DNA of 44,717 nucleotides, from NCBI GenBank assembly GCA_000934455.1, contig KN886159.1:19105-63821 (forward strand), read 5' to 3'. Positions 24,201 to 39,200 of the stretch are shown here, one piece after another. How positions within the stretch are numbered: the stretch's first letter is position 1; each line of letters begins with the position of its first letter. This stretch comes from Apostichopus parvimensis. Taxonomy: Eukaryota; Echinodermata; Holothuroidea; Aspidochirotida; Stichopodidae. Both the position numbers and the translations under genes were made by a program. The notes beneath the pieces are model-generated. The model did no database searches. It was not told the DNA's origin and was given only the letters and a program-made list of their open reading frames with translations.

Positions 24201-27200
24201 TTTCTGACAGAAATTTCAACCCAAAATATAAATGTAGTGCAAGAAATTGACAATATTCCTGGCTACTGAATTAAGTAATAGCTTGAAACAAACAAATGGT
24301 CAAGAAAGATATCTCTTCTTCTCCAATATTTCGGTTGCTTACCGTCCTGTGACATCATCAAGGGCGAGACCACTGGGATTAGACCGCAGGGTCACTAAAA
24401 CTTTCCTATTCCCACCATCGAGGTCAGCCCGCTCTATCTGGTAGGGAGGTCCAAACTCTGTCCAAAACATAGTCCTGTTGTATAAATAAACCAGAAAATG
24501 AAAATGTTTTAGAAGGGGTTCCGATGCCCAGACATATTCATAGTGTGGTGAGCCATAAATGTTTAATATTCATGAATTTGTCCACACCAATGAGGGATTA
24601 TCTATTGACATATGCAGCAACCATATCAAGGAAGGTACCAGGAATTGGTTCATCATGTTGATAGAGTCTATTTCGTGACATAGTATAAAAACAGATGCAT
24701 TCATGAATATTAATGAGGTCAAATTTTATGATCTCACAATCATGTAGTATACCTATATAGTTACATTATATTACCAAAGTTCACACGTGTAAAGATTATA
24801 TGGTTGTTGATATATATTATGTTCACAGGCTGTTTATGACAATTTACCACTCATGAATATCAATGAAGTAAAACTTGTTGCAAAGAACATGTACTTACTA
24901 TGTAGTTACTTCACCATACCAAGTACAAACTAATCGGACATACGGTTGAAGACATATATTGTAAGAATTTTATGTTAAGCTCTGCCCACTCATTAATATT
25001 CATGAGATGGGAGCCAGAAACAATAGGCTACATCTACATATCATGGGGCATTTACCTACCAAGTATGACATTGATTCAACTTGTGTTTGCTGAGTTGTCA
25101 TGTTTATGAGCTGTTTTTGAAGATTTCCCATTAAGCCCCATCCACTCATGAATATTAATGAGGTAAAAATTGTTGTTGCAAAGAATATGTTCTTACTAGG
25201 TAGTTGCATCATCTTACCAATTATGAACTATATCGGCTATACTGGAATGGCATGGTGTGGTAACTTTGCGAGTTTCCTAACTGCAGTTGCCATGTTTTAA
25301 ACAAAAAATTGTTACTAATTGTTATAATGGAGTTCTAATCCACTTCATCAACAAAAAAATCCAACATTGATACAGGGAAACATCAATTTTGTATAAATCC
25401 GATGCCTCTTCATGAATTAATCATTATATGTGTACATTTGAAATAAAATTAGAAGCTCTCTGCATCAAAAAACTTCCCTATACCATCTTATCGGAAAGTT
25501 TAGGAAGTTATTTTTTAACAGAGACGAGCAATGAATGACAGAGTTGAGAAGCATTTTCACCCCACCAAGTCCTTTGTTTTGATTGGGTGTAGCTGGACAG
25601 GTTTCTGGGACTTGGTGAAAATTGCCAACAAAAAACCACCCATCTGCTGAAGCCAGCCGCTGTCTGTATGCTGGCAAGGCGGCTAGAAATGATATTAAAA
25701 TACGATCAATGGACCCCACATACTCTTTGACCTAGATATCCGAAAGGGCCCTTAGTTTAAACTGCCATCAGGCCCACAGAGTATAACATTTAATGCGGTA
25801 GGTCCAGTTAAAGCCTGAGATTGCCACGATTTCCGGGTGCGGTCTAGAGGTGCCCCAATATTAAAGACTGTTCACCCAAGCCGAATCCAGGGTTAGACAT
25901 GGGTCAATGTGGACTCTCCTTTGGAGGCCCATTTCTATCGCTGCACCGGGCGGCCCTGTTGCTTCTCGCACGCTACGCCACTGATACATGCCACGTACGC
26001 TACGTTCTCTGCTTACCTACTCTCCATATGAATTACGATACTCCGCGGTTTGAGGACGTCTTCATCCACCAACGTGATCCGGTATGATCCGTCGTAGTTT
26101 GAGACTACGATGTGATGCAGTCTGTGGTCGGTCCAGTAAAGCTTCTGGTTGATGTAATCTACCGCCATGCCTGATTGACAAAACAACGGGGACAATCACC
26201 GATTTGCCATTATGCGTTACATTAATTTTACCCAAATTTTTTTTTAAATTATTAATTTTTTAATTTTGTTAAAATTTTAATATTTAATTTTTTTTTTTTT
26301 TTTACATTAATTTTACACACATTTTTGGGGCTTCAAATTTCAACTATTTTCAGAACTTTTATTTTCACTTTCATGTGCCCGACAATTCCCTCCACCCCCT
26401 CCCCCTATAAACTTAAATGTCAAACAAAGAACAGGCTTAGAAAGAAATGGTGGCAACATATAGCTTTAAGTGTCTGCACGAGCAGAATGTGAAGGAAGAC
26501 TAAGGCAAAGCTTAGCTTTTGCCAGTAGATCCCCTACGACATAACAAAAAGACAATTTTTGGCAATCCCTATATAGCCGTTTCGTTTTCTTTGGGTTAAT
26601 ACACGGCGTGCAAGAGCTACCGTTGGATTCTGACTGCCGTCCCCCAGAAATGAAATGGCCACATAGAATTCTTTGCTACCAGCTAAGTGAGCTGGATAAT
26701 ATATAGCTTAATAGTAAATATTAAGTTTAGATAGCTGCAGCTGGGCTTGTAACACAGAGATCACTTGATTTGAAATCCCATTCTACGCCATCATGCATTT
26801 CTTTGCTGTTTTTCTGTCCATGTATATTGCAAAATAAAATAAACTGTTAGCAAACTGCTTATCCACTAGAGAGCCTGTGTAAGAGAATGTGTAAAAGTAA
26901 GTTGGCCTGACGTTTCGATCCTAGCAGGATCTTCTTCAAAGGCTAAATGACAAGTAACAGTAACAGAAGGGACATCTATCTCTTTGTGTTCACCATGCTC
27001 ATTAATCTGTCTGTATTCTGTGTGTGTTTTTGTCCCTTCTTACTTACTTTTACACTTACTTTTACACATGCATATTGACAGCAGCATTCGGTCGTATATA
27101 TACATACCTTCCACACTTCCGACACCACCACTGATCTGTTCGACCTGAGAATTTGAGGTGAGACGTACGCGATAGATCCTCTTCCACTGGAAGTCCGAAA

Positions 27201-30200
27201 AGAATGCCCAGTTTGCGTTGACGTCCACCGCGAGCGCCACGCTGTGAGTCCGTTCCGTGAGGATGCAGGGCGGCTCGAATTCGTCCTCGAAAACCAGATC
27301 CGCGAAATGGACCGGAAAGTAGCAGAGTTTGGTCTTCGAGAGAAGGAGAATCTGCGGTTTTATGAGGAGGCCTTCGTCTGTCGACAGAGAAAGAGATATA
27401 TATTTACCGGATAATAACCAAACCCTAAAAATATATTTTTCCAACCGGATGAGTAATTATTAAAACGATCACTACTGTAAGGCCTCCTTCATGAAAAGTG
27501 GTTGTCTCCTCCTCAAACCTGTTCATAACATCGACAGTAAAAGACATACTAGCATGTCAATGACATTGTAGCTCAACTACTACAAGATTTTTCACATTTT
27601 GGTAAATAAATCTCTCAAGGCTCTGCAAAAGCATTTACTGATTTCTTTACATAAAACGATGTTTAAATACAATCCTTGACACTTTCATGTTCATATCGTT
27701 AATATTCACAGTATTCTCTGTCCATTATAAAGGTTCTTTCCATTTGTACTTAACTTATGTTTTTCATTTTCCTGGCAACCCAAACTGATGCAAGCACAGA
27801 TGTTGGCACCCTTCAAGAACTATGTTGCACATAGTCAAAAACATTAAACAAAACCCATAGGCTCCTGAATGAATTTTACATTTTGACCCCTTGTGACCCC
27901 AAATGATCTTTGACATGTAAATAAAGTACAACTTTTATGACCTACAGTATCATATACTGAACACTATGGATGACTTTCATGAAAATCCAACATTAACACT
28001 AGGAGGAGTAGGCTTTGCTACAAACTGACAAAGTTTAATGAGGATTCATCAAAGAACCTGCAAACAGCAGGCCTTTGAGCAATTGTTGACGGACAGACGG
28101 CCAGACAGACAGACGCATTGCCATGACAATAGCTCAACTAGTTGAGCTAAAAATGTGTACAGTCATTTGACACAAATTTTTAACCAATTATTCCCCTCAA
28201 AAAAACACATTGTTTGTCCGTCCACAAATGTAACCTAGAAAAAAAAAGAAGAAGAATCCTTACCTCTTACGCAGGTTCGATTTTCGTTATGAACATAACC
28301 TTGACCGCATACACACTTATACTCTTGTCTTGTGTCATGGATGCATAAATGGTGGCACGGGTTAGATAAACATGGAGCTGTGAAGGAAGAAGGAAGAAAT
28401 TTAGATCTGTCGATATCAAGTAATGACCTTGTCTCGTAAACGAAGCCATTGTAGAATTTAAATCGTGGCATCACGATTACCATAAAGTGATGTAAACTAA
28501 GAGTGATGGCTTTATTTTTTTTATTTTTTGGTCCCAAGATATGGATCGAATTGCATTTACAAGTACAGCTGTACTACAAATATTCATTCTATCAAAAATA
28601 AAATCACCCCTCTGTTAAAAAATTTAAAAAAAGGCAAAAAACTCAAGGATGTAAACTTCTTTTTCAAAATTTTCCCACTTCCCCTTCTCTTTTGGGGGGG
28701 GGGGGGTGGGGGGTGGGGGGTGGGGGAGGGGTTAAAACGACTAAACATGTTGTAAATATGCAGTTTATTGATTTAAAGAAATATTTTCAAAACAAAATCC
28801 CTCGAATGTAATTAAAAATCAAAACATAAATTACATGGTTATCATTTGGGACTATATGATGTGACTTGCTCATTGGTTTCGCTCATTGGTTTCAATAGAA
28901 AAGGAACCAAGAATTTACACAAACTATTACCAAACAGATCCTTCATACCAAGGGTTCTAAAAGGAAATTCTAAAACCACTGGTTGGGCAAATGGCTAGAC
29001 CAAATCAAAATCTCACCGTACTTTAAAGTGTAAGAAATGACCTGTAGCAACCAAATGGAAGGTTTTTTTTTGGCTTTAGCTAGGCATATATACCTCTGAG
29101 GTATCATATAACTTTCAAAAATTTTCGCTTTTCCAGCCACTTTCAACGAAAACAAAACTCGACTTTTGCACGGTTAAATTTTCTCGAGAAATGTTATAAA
29201 ATTGCAATTTTCGCACATGTCAACAAATCGTAATTATGCAAATGGCCTCATAAATGGATGACGTTCTCAATGTATTTTTTTTCGTTCCTCTCATACTCAC
29301 ATGCAGGGTAGGCGGGCAACAACCCACTGCCATAAGTGGTGATACCATGAGGCCTGGATCGGAGGTTGAGGTTAAAATAAAAAGCACCCGATGTTCGATT
29401 TATACATTGCAACTTGCCGTGCCAATCGGTCATAAAAAGATAATCCTGGAAGAATGGGAAAAGGAGCATAAATAGTCAAATTTTATCAAAGACATAAAAC
29501 ACCGAGGACAAGGAAGAAAAACTTATTGTCCTTATATTACCTGAAACACTGCAGTCCACCACCCTTTTTTCTATATAATTTGTGACTCTCTGATTAAACT
29601 AGTCACCATATCGTAATTTGTAAGTTTGTTTTTCCGATCTGAAGTGAGTTTGAGTGAAATCTCTCTCTAAACTTTATTTAACAGATTCCCCAGACACTAT
29701 GCAATGCTCCTTTAAAGTCACTTTCGTTTATACTGAAAATCCATGTAAGACTGCCAAATCTCTCGCCATATTTAAGAAAATTTTAAAAACACATCTTTTT
29801 AGTTTCTCAGTGTGATTTTGTCACTTTTTATATACTTGTGTTTTTATCTAGACTTTTACTTTTATACAACTCTATTTTATGTGCTTATCCTTTGTTTTGT
29901 TTTTTATAGGTTTTGGTCTTTCTTATAGTCTTCCCTTTTTTTTTTTAGATTTTTGTGTTCGTATTTTACATACTGTTTAATTTTCGCTTACGTGTTAATT
30001 TTCTAGACTTTTTATTCCTTTGATTTCTCTGTCCTTTTATTTTTTTATTTTTTTTTTAGGTTTTGTAAAGCGCCTAGAGGCCTTTTGGTATTTGGCGCTA
30101 TATTAATAACTTATTTATTATTATTATTATTATTACGATTGCAACCGGCAGAAGAGATGTTTGAACTAAAAAAATAAATTCAATGGAAGGAAAGACAGAC

Positions 30201-33200
30201 AGACAGATACAGACAGACACAGACAGACAAACAGAAAGATGAGTGGGTAGGTACCTGTTTCACATGTTCGTAACTTAGAAGTCATATTTGACAAAAACCT
30301 GAACATGGAGTCTCAAGTAAATAATATCTGCCGGGCTGCATTTCTCGCTCTTCATAAGATTGGTAAAATTCATCGTTTTTTTAACAATCTAACTACCGAG
30401 CGACTTGTCCATGCTTTTATTACATCACGCTTGGACTACAGCAATAGTGTGCTCTTTGGTCTCCCTGATAGTCAACTGGCTAAATTTCAACGCATTCAAA
30501 ACTCTGCTGCCAGGCTGATCACTCGCACTAGCCCTGCCTCTCACATCACCCCCATACTTCATGATTCTTCATTGGCTACCTGTCAAACTGCATATTGATT
30601 ACAAGGTACTCCTGTTAACCTTTAAATGTATTCATGGTATTGCGCCACACTACTTGGGTGAAATTGTTCAAAGTTATACCCCAGCTCGCCGTCTGCGCTC
30701 TAGCACCCAATCATTGCTCTCTATGCACCCTGTGTAGGGTAAATCTTATGGCGAGTGATTTTTCCAGTACTCCTCAACCCTCCTTTGGAATAAACTCACA
30801 CTCAACATAAAGAATGTTGTGTCTGTGGAGATGTTCAAAACTGTTTTGAAGACACACCTGCTTTCATTGTTATAATTGTTATGTTTACTCTTATTGTGTA
30901 CATATCTTTCACTTTCTTTTGTACAGCGCGGCGGACTTTATTGTAAGTTGCGCTATATAAAAGAACTGTTTATTATTATTATTATTAGATACCACCAACA
31001 GTTGTGTACACATTTGCAAGAAACTTACCTGAAATGGTGTCACGTCAAAGAAGTGGGCCTGACCGGCCGGTGTGGAAAAGAGGCGTCTCCTGTTACTGCC
31101 ATCTAAACTAACTGACTCTACTCTGCTACCAGATGGGTTTGCATCTACCCAATAGAGACTGGGGAAAAGAGAAAATCAGTACCTACTGCTATACTCACAG
31201 ACACCTCCAATACTATGTATCACTACGTGTATACACTGCAATAGCCACAGACACCTCCAAAACCTCCAGAAACATAGATAAATGTATCACTATATGCACT
31301 GCTATAGTCACAGACACCTCCAAAACTAGAACTATATAGATAAATGTATCATTATATATGCACTGCTATAGTCACAGACACCTCCGAAACTAGAACTATA
31401 TAGATAAATTTATCACTGTATGCACTGCTATAGTCACAGACACCTCCGAAACTAGAACTATATAGATAAATGTATCACTATATATGCACTGCAATAGCCA
31501 CAGACACCTCCAAAACTAGAACTATATAGATAAATGTATCATTATATATGCACTGCAATAGCCACAGACACCTCCAAAACTAGAACTATATAGATAAATA
31601 TATCACTGTATGCACTGCTATAGCCACAGACACCTCGAAAACTAGAACTATATAGATAAATTTATCACTATATATGCACTGCTATAGTCACAGACACCTC
31701 CAAAACTAGAACTATATAGATAAATAAATCACTGTATGCACTGCTATAGTCACAGACACCTCGAAAACTAGAACTATATAGATAAATATATCACTATATG
31801 CACTAGTATAGTCACAGACACCTCGAAAACTAGATGTATAACTATATGCACTGCTACAGTCACAGACACAACGGTAACTAGAACTAATATACATAAATAA
31901 ATACATAAATATATCACTATATGCACTGCTATAGTCACAGACACCTTGGAAACTAGAACTACATATATAAATATACATCACTTTACACGGTAGTTGGTTA
32001 ATTACTTTACCTACAACCACTGGCACAGTAGGAAAGTTCATCTATTAATTATAAAAACAGGACTTCCCATATGTGACACACTATGTATACTGTGGCATAT
32101 TTCATGACATTTCCTTGTAACCCTCAAAGTCTCAATGTGTGTTTGCCAAATTTATACTTCGACAGTTCCAGCTTACTGCCCTAAAAGCTCAGTACAAATG
32201 ACACCGTTCTATGCAATTTTCATATTAATATTCATTATTTTCATACATAAATATATCACTATATTATGCACTGCTATTATCACAGACACCTCGGAAACTA
32301 GAACTATATAGACAAATATATATCACTATATACTCGGTAGTTGCTTTATTACTTTACCTACAACCACTGGCACAGCAGGTAAGGTCACCTATTAATTCTA
32401 AAAACAGGTCTTCCCATGTAACACACTGTGTATACTGTGGCATTTCCTGTAACCCTTTAATACAGGCACACCGTTGTACGGGATACCATTTTTGATTCAG
32501 TCCTCCTAGCATGGAAGGTATCGTTAGCATTTCACCTACAGGTCCCCCAGAGTATATATGATTTTTTTTGTTTTTTGATTGATTTTTATTTTTGATTAAT
32601 CCTCCTAGCATGGAAGGTATATCGTTAGCTTTTCACCTACAGGTCCCCTAGACACACTGAGTATAGAGAGGAAGTTCATCTACCCCCTACTTGTACTTAA
32701 TACAGTTGTTTCTAATTAATTCTAATTCAATTCTATTAATCTAGAAGGACATTCTAGAGGAGTATATATAACTTTGAAACTGTTCGGAATTCTGGGATGA
32801 GCCAGTGGTAAGGAAGATCAGATTGTAAGTCACAAAGTTTCATAGCTTTAATAGCAATGTGCTTATAATGACAGTTTTTTCTCTTCCTTCTTGATGATGA
32901 CAGTGACCGATACTTGAGAGAGGACGACTACAGATTTCTACTCACGTGCGGGAGGCATAGTCGAGGGCTAGGCCGTTAGGAAAAACGAGATCGGACACCA
33001 CTAACGGGGTTACTCCGTCCCCAGATAAGGTTGCCCTGGAGATTGTTGTAGCATTCATACCCCAGTCAGTCCAATACATGTGCCTGAAGCAGGGCCGGAA
33101 AGGAAAACAAAAAAATTAAGCTATGTCGTTTGGAGTGTTAGCGCTTGGAGTGTTAGCTCAGTGGTTAACGCCGGTGCCTTTCAATCATAAGGTCCCCGGT

Positions 33201-36200
33201 TCGAGTCACTCCCAGATTAATGTATGTCGTCCAGTTACAGAGTTGTTGACAATTAACAATTCATAATCATGGACGTTAAATATGAATGTAAGAGACTGAC
33301 TTCGGTCAGCTTACTCTTTGATAAGCCAATGAGGCTTCTTTGCGAGTTCCTACTTGCAGGAGGATCTATACATACATACATGTGCAGTCATCTTATGAAA
33401 TGATTCACTCTTGATTAACTTTAGAATTAAACAAAACAGAAAGCAAAGATAGGGTCAATCGGCTGGACTGGCAGGATATCAGGATAGGCTCCAAATATGT
33501 ATGCTTAGGGCATCAAATAATGGTCACTAAATTTCAAACCTTTTTTACTTTTTTTTGGTCTAGTCTAGATATGATGCCAGAACTCTCAGGAAATTACTTT
33601 TGAAAACTTGATACCAACTTTTAGAATGTTCACTACAGGTTTACTAGCTGTACCTTTTAGACAACAAGGAAACATACAGAAAATAGCTCTGCACTGTACA
33701 GATTACATTGCATAGCCTCCTTAATACAAATACCATTAACAAAACAAACACCATCAGCATATATATGTGAACATTACCCAGATCACAACTGCAGAACACT
33801 GCTAGATTTTTGACTTTTTGGAAGAAAAGATAAACCTAAGTTCCTAAACCTTATCTAAATATTGCTCTGAAAGTAACATTTCAGGAAATCTATGGTAATT
33901 GAAGTTCAGTATTTGACCTTCAACTTTGAAATATTCAAGGTCAGATGTGACAGTCTGATGTGAAAGCATGCCAAATCTTCTGATAACAAAACATAACAAG
34001 GCTGTCTGATTGGCTAACGATAACTAAACACTGCAGCTCAATTGGATCTCATGGATTTCCTATTAAGACTGGATGGAAGCTTTCGATGAATGCAGTGACT
34101 GGCAAGAGATGAAAAAAGTTGGATCTCTTTATACCAAAAATTTTCTCACAAAAATAGCCCCATGAGGGAAAAGAACAGTCACAATTATGCAGTCTTATGA
34201 TATTTGATTTAATGACGCAACAAGTTAATGATGTTAGGTTAGGTTTTCTACAGAGAAAGAAAAAAAGAAAGGACGGAAGGATGGATGGATGGACGGACGG
34301 ACGGACGGACGGACGGACGGACGGACGGACGGACGGACGGACGGACGGACGGACGGACGGACGGACGGACGGANNNNNNNNNNNNNNNNNNNNNNNNNNN
34401 NNNNNNNNNNNNNNNNNNNNNNNGACGGACGGACGGACGGACGGACGGACGGACGGACGGACGGACGGACGGACGGACGGACGGACGGACGGACGGACGG
34501 ACGGACGGACGGAAGGACAAACGAATGAAAGAAATGCATTTGCATTTTGATAATTTACCCTGTCACAGTAGAGGGTGATATGTTGCAGGGATGTGTCCAC
34601 GCTGGACGGCACTGGGCGACCCCGCCCAGCACTAAAAATTACCGCCCAGCACTGTCTTAAAAATCGTGAATCCCGCCCAGCACTAATTTCATCTGAAATC
34701 CCGACATTCCTAACAATATATTCAACATAAATTGAAAAAAAAAAATTTTAAATGAAAATTGTTAGCAAATCTAGTACTTGTGTAGGTGCTTAAAAAGCTA
34801 CACAAGTGCAAGCATTTGTCATCTGAGCACCTTCAAGATTCAAAAAATTTCTCAAAGGGGAAGGGGACAACCCCTCCCCCTTAGACCCCCCTCCCCCAGG
34901 ACGGCGATCAGTATACCCGGCACTCAGGAAATCCTGGGCACATCCCTGATGTTGGGATGAGATATAATCTCATAGAAGGGAATACATGGATTCACCCAAT
35001 CAACAAGATATAATCCTGTCATAACCTTACTGGGTCAAAGCAATTAAACACCTTTGCAGTTCACCCTCAAGACTGAAAACAGTGGGACTTTAATATTACA
35101 CCCACTCACTAAATAACAAGCTACTATGCAACTGTGTCCAACAATGCCAATCATTGTAATCATAAACAGCATGCATGGGTCCCACAGGACACATCAAAGA
35201 TGTAAATGGACCCTTGATAGCTCTGCTATGAGGTCAACACCAACAGGATCAAGGTTAAATATGATGGATTTTATAAGTCTAATATACAATAACCACTATT
35301 TATTTTTCTGTGATACTGATGCAGTAGTAATGCCAGTGAGTGTCATAGCAATTAGGCACTTATTTGTAAAAAATTCATAATTCAATGAGGTCAGTGTGAG
35401 GTCAGTATGATGTAAGCCTCTGTGTGTATGTACTGTACAAAAAGGTGAAAGTGCAGAAAAGTGTAAGTAAACAGAATTAAGATAGACTTGTTCCGACTCT
35501 CGCACAGGATGGAGGATCAAGGACGACCAATACGAGATAACAGCTAACATGTCGAACCGATAAAATCCCTGAGCAAATGTACAAGCATCATATATACTGT
35601 ATATATATAGCCACAATTACGAACTTCCTTATATCTCAAGATACATGACAAAATCAAATAATTTTGCAATCAATCGAACACAGCTCAGCTACCATAGCAT
35701 ATATACATTACTTCTCTGCAATTTACATCATATGTTTGAACGAGATGACCTGTTGCCTTATTTAGCCCTGCAAGCTGTGTCAATGACAGTATTTGTTTTT
35801 TATTCACTATAAACCTGATACTGTAAGTGATACTTAGGGAAAGTCCCGTCCCATTACCATTGCAAACCAAAAAAATATCTAAGATCATGAATCTTGTATG
35901 AAGTATTGCATGAATCCAACAGGGTAGGATATTTTTATAGCACAAGCATTGGGAATGTGGGGGGATGTAAATTTGAAGGCCGATTAAAAGTCTCCCAGAC
36001 GATCCCTTCCCTATACCGGCAACCAATCTTCTCTACTGTCTCTACTGTGGAGTGTTAGCTAAGTGGTTAACGCCGGTGCCTTCCAATCATAAGGTCCCCG
36101 GTTCGAGTCACTCCAAGATTAATGTATGTCCTCCAGTTACAGAGTTGTTGACAATTGACAATTCATAATCATGGACATTAAATATGAATGTAAGAGACTG

Positions 36201-39200
36201 ACTTCGGTCAGCTTTCGGCTTTGATAAGCCAATGAGGCTTCTTCGCGAGTTCCTGCTTGCAGGAGAATCAAAAAAAAATACATACATACTGCACAAAATT
36301 GAGTCTCCTTTGGACACGACTGGAGACAACTTATTAAGATCACTAATTTAGGCCTTCCAAGAGCAACATATGTACAAATATTGTTTACCAAAACAAAACA
36401 AAAAAATTGGGTTTCATAGCTTAATTAGTATGTAAAATATCATTATATGTGGAATACTGACAATGCCATGCATGATCACAACGTGATTTATAGCTTTGCT
36501 ATCCATGCAGTGAGGGGGTATGGGTTAACCTAGTCTTCTACAAGGACTTCAAGATCACACTAATTCCTATGACGATTTAGGACGAAAGTGAATGGGGCAT
36601 TTGGAGTATGCAACCATAGACTATCATAGTACTGTAACATATAATATGCAAGTTTATGCGACCATCCACTAAACTCTGGCATTGCGTGAAAGCTGTGTAA
36701 ACGGTATTGAATAAAGTGGGGCGGGGGGGGGGTTTATTCACTGAGGGATATTAAACGTCTTTATGGTTACATGCCTTGATTGTGCACGGTTAGTTAAATT
36801 TCCCAAAATTACTCTGAAATGACATTTGAACAACAATAAGGTGCAACTTTTAATCAGGAAGTTTAATTATCAATGAAAAGCCACTTTCAGTTCTTTTCAA
36901 TTTCATCTTCCAATAAACCTAACTTGTGTCGAAAAAACCTATAAGGAGCATACGTCTGTCATAAACATAGAATTCAGTCTCCTATGCAAGTTACTGTACA
37001 CGTAAATATCATTTGCAAACGCTGCATAGCAAATGATAGTGTTCTATTATATATCCACCCGGGTCCAGACCAACAACTTTCGTGGTCACAATGTTTTAAA
37101 AATTGCCTATCGCACCTTGTTTCAAAAAGGTGTTGGCATTTGTAAAAGGATTTCTTACTCGTCGATTTTCTATTATGTAAGTACATGGTTGGCTATTTAC
37201 TTATGTGACTCTAATATTACGACACAGCCTAGACATTTACAACTCAATTTAAAGGTCTATGGACACCTATAACAACGTTGTCCAAATCACTCAGAAAGGC
37301 ACTAGAAATCATGAATAAAGCTACAAATCCCTTTAAAATCAATCAAAAATTGACCATTTTGCAAGTCTTTTCTTGATTCTAGTTTCATTTATGAATAAAC
37401 ATTAGAGCTAATTGTGCACATAAATGTAAAGAGAGTGACTGCCTAATTTTCTAAGTTATATGATATCCCTTTGCTTTCATAACCTTTGTTTCAAGGACAC
37501 TGAACAAAGGTATTTGGCCCTAACGTGATTTTGGAAATATTTTATTGAATTCTTTGAAAAGAGGAATATCACATTAGGCTTTAATTCGGGCGATTAACTT
37601 GTTAAAGGCTAAAGTAAGAAATTTTGATGAGCTCAACACTCCATGTCATAGTTTGCACAGGTGTATTTAATGAGTTTCCCAGATAATTTTTATCAAGGAA
37701 ATGAAAAGAGCTTTTAATAACATTTCAACAGATTATAAATGAGATTATCACACACAACAAATGCACTGAGTATAGGGCTTATTATACTAGGTGTCTGTGT
37801 AATTACATTAATGTCAAATCAACATTAAGTCTTGAAGCACATATTAACGTTTTCCTATTAACTGATTTTCATTTTGGGACTATATTTTCTACTGTTTTTA
37901 TTGTAAACGTGCATGGTAATTGTTTCCTTTGTGTCAAGTTGAACGTGAAGGGTACAGGCGTAGCCACCCATCTGCATGTTACTCTTTAATGTGGTTGAAT
38001 TACCCTGCACACATTTCCAATAGTGCATACGTGACTCACAACCGCTCCGATAGTATAGTCAACATTTAGGGTATTAATTGCTACGTATACTCAACAAAAA
38101 CCCAATCATATCTATTTTTGATTCATTATTAAGTTCTTTGTTTCGGTAACTGGACACACCGAGAGACAGCTATAACATTTAAAGGTCTCTGAGAATGGCT
38201 GCGACTGGAAGTGACAAACATCCGCATACTCTTTAATTGTTTCCTTTTTGTGATAATATAGTAGCTTTGTGCCTTTCCCCGCATTACACTGTAATACCGT
38301 ATGTAATCGTTAGCCCATAGCCAGACGATTTTAAAGGCTAAAATAACACTCTGTCCCAATTTGTGAAACACGAGCATGCAAGGAAACGACCCAAAACGCA
38401 GCTCTGTGGATCAATGTTCGCGGTGTATGTGACAGATATATATACATTTAACAATAGATTTCTATCAACTAATTTTGCCTTCAACAGATATGTCCCTAAG
38501 AAGAACTTTCTAATATCTCACACTACACTCCTTTAAAGCAAAGTTCCCATTGTAAACTTAAAATTGGGACATGTATACAAACGGTCAGAATGATTGAACC
38601 ATATAGCTCATTTTCTTTTCTGGTTATAAATTTTCCAACTTCAGCTGCTCATACTGTAGCAGCAGCATGCATTCTGTTGCCATGGGGATCCATCTTGTCT
38701 TTTCGTTTCACATGCAAATTGTCTGAGCTAGCCAGTACGTGTAATCAGTCACAAAATATTGTATGCATGTATGCACTGTTGACATTAATAACAACATTGT
38801 ATTTATAGTAACTGCATTCACATTGACATTTACTCAGCATGGCATACTCACAAGGGGTAAGGTGGGGGTGGGGATTGGGGGTGGGGGATGTAGCTGTGAG
38901 ATTACAGGTGAACAGAACCACAAACATCAAAATAGAAGCTTTTCAAATTTTCTGAGGTTTTCTTGACTATATCAAGGAAACCTGCCAATGCTATGTGATC
39001 ATGTACACAAATGAACCAATTTCAACTGAAAAAGCCATTATCATACAGTAGATCGTCACTCCTCTATGAACTACCACGGTCCAATAAAGCGAGCAGAACT
39101 TACCCTTCTTGTGGAAAAACTACAATGTCCCTTGGTTTGTCCAATCCTGTGTCCAGCAGAATTCGGGCATTCTCGCCAAGATAATTTGAGACGATGATCC

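Larger units (their letters stand above)
33084..39103. other. Intron, 6.0 kb (largest), between exons 3 and 2
   Basis: Besides the SINE pair, MITE, GGAC repeat and dispersed repeat listed separately, the stretches 33381-34280, 34955-36048, 36290-37249 and 37481-39103 are AT-rich with no gene, RNA or clear repeat that I can recognise. Confidence 0.6.

Noticed and set aside
34049-34612. Long Ser-Val-Arg-Pro and Asp-Gly-Arg-Thr repeat ORFs on both strands
   Set aside because: They are translations of a GGAC microsatellite that also crosses an N gap.
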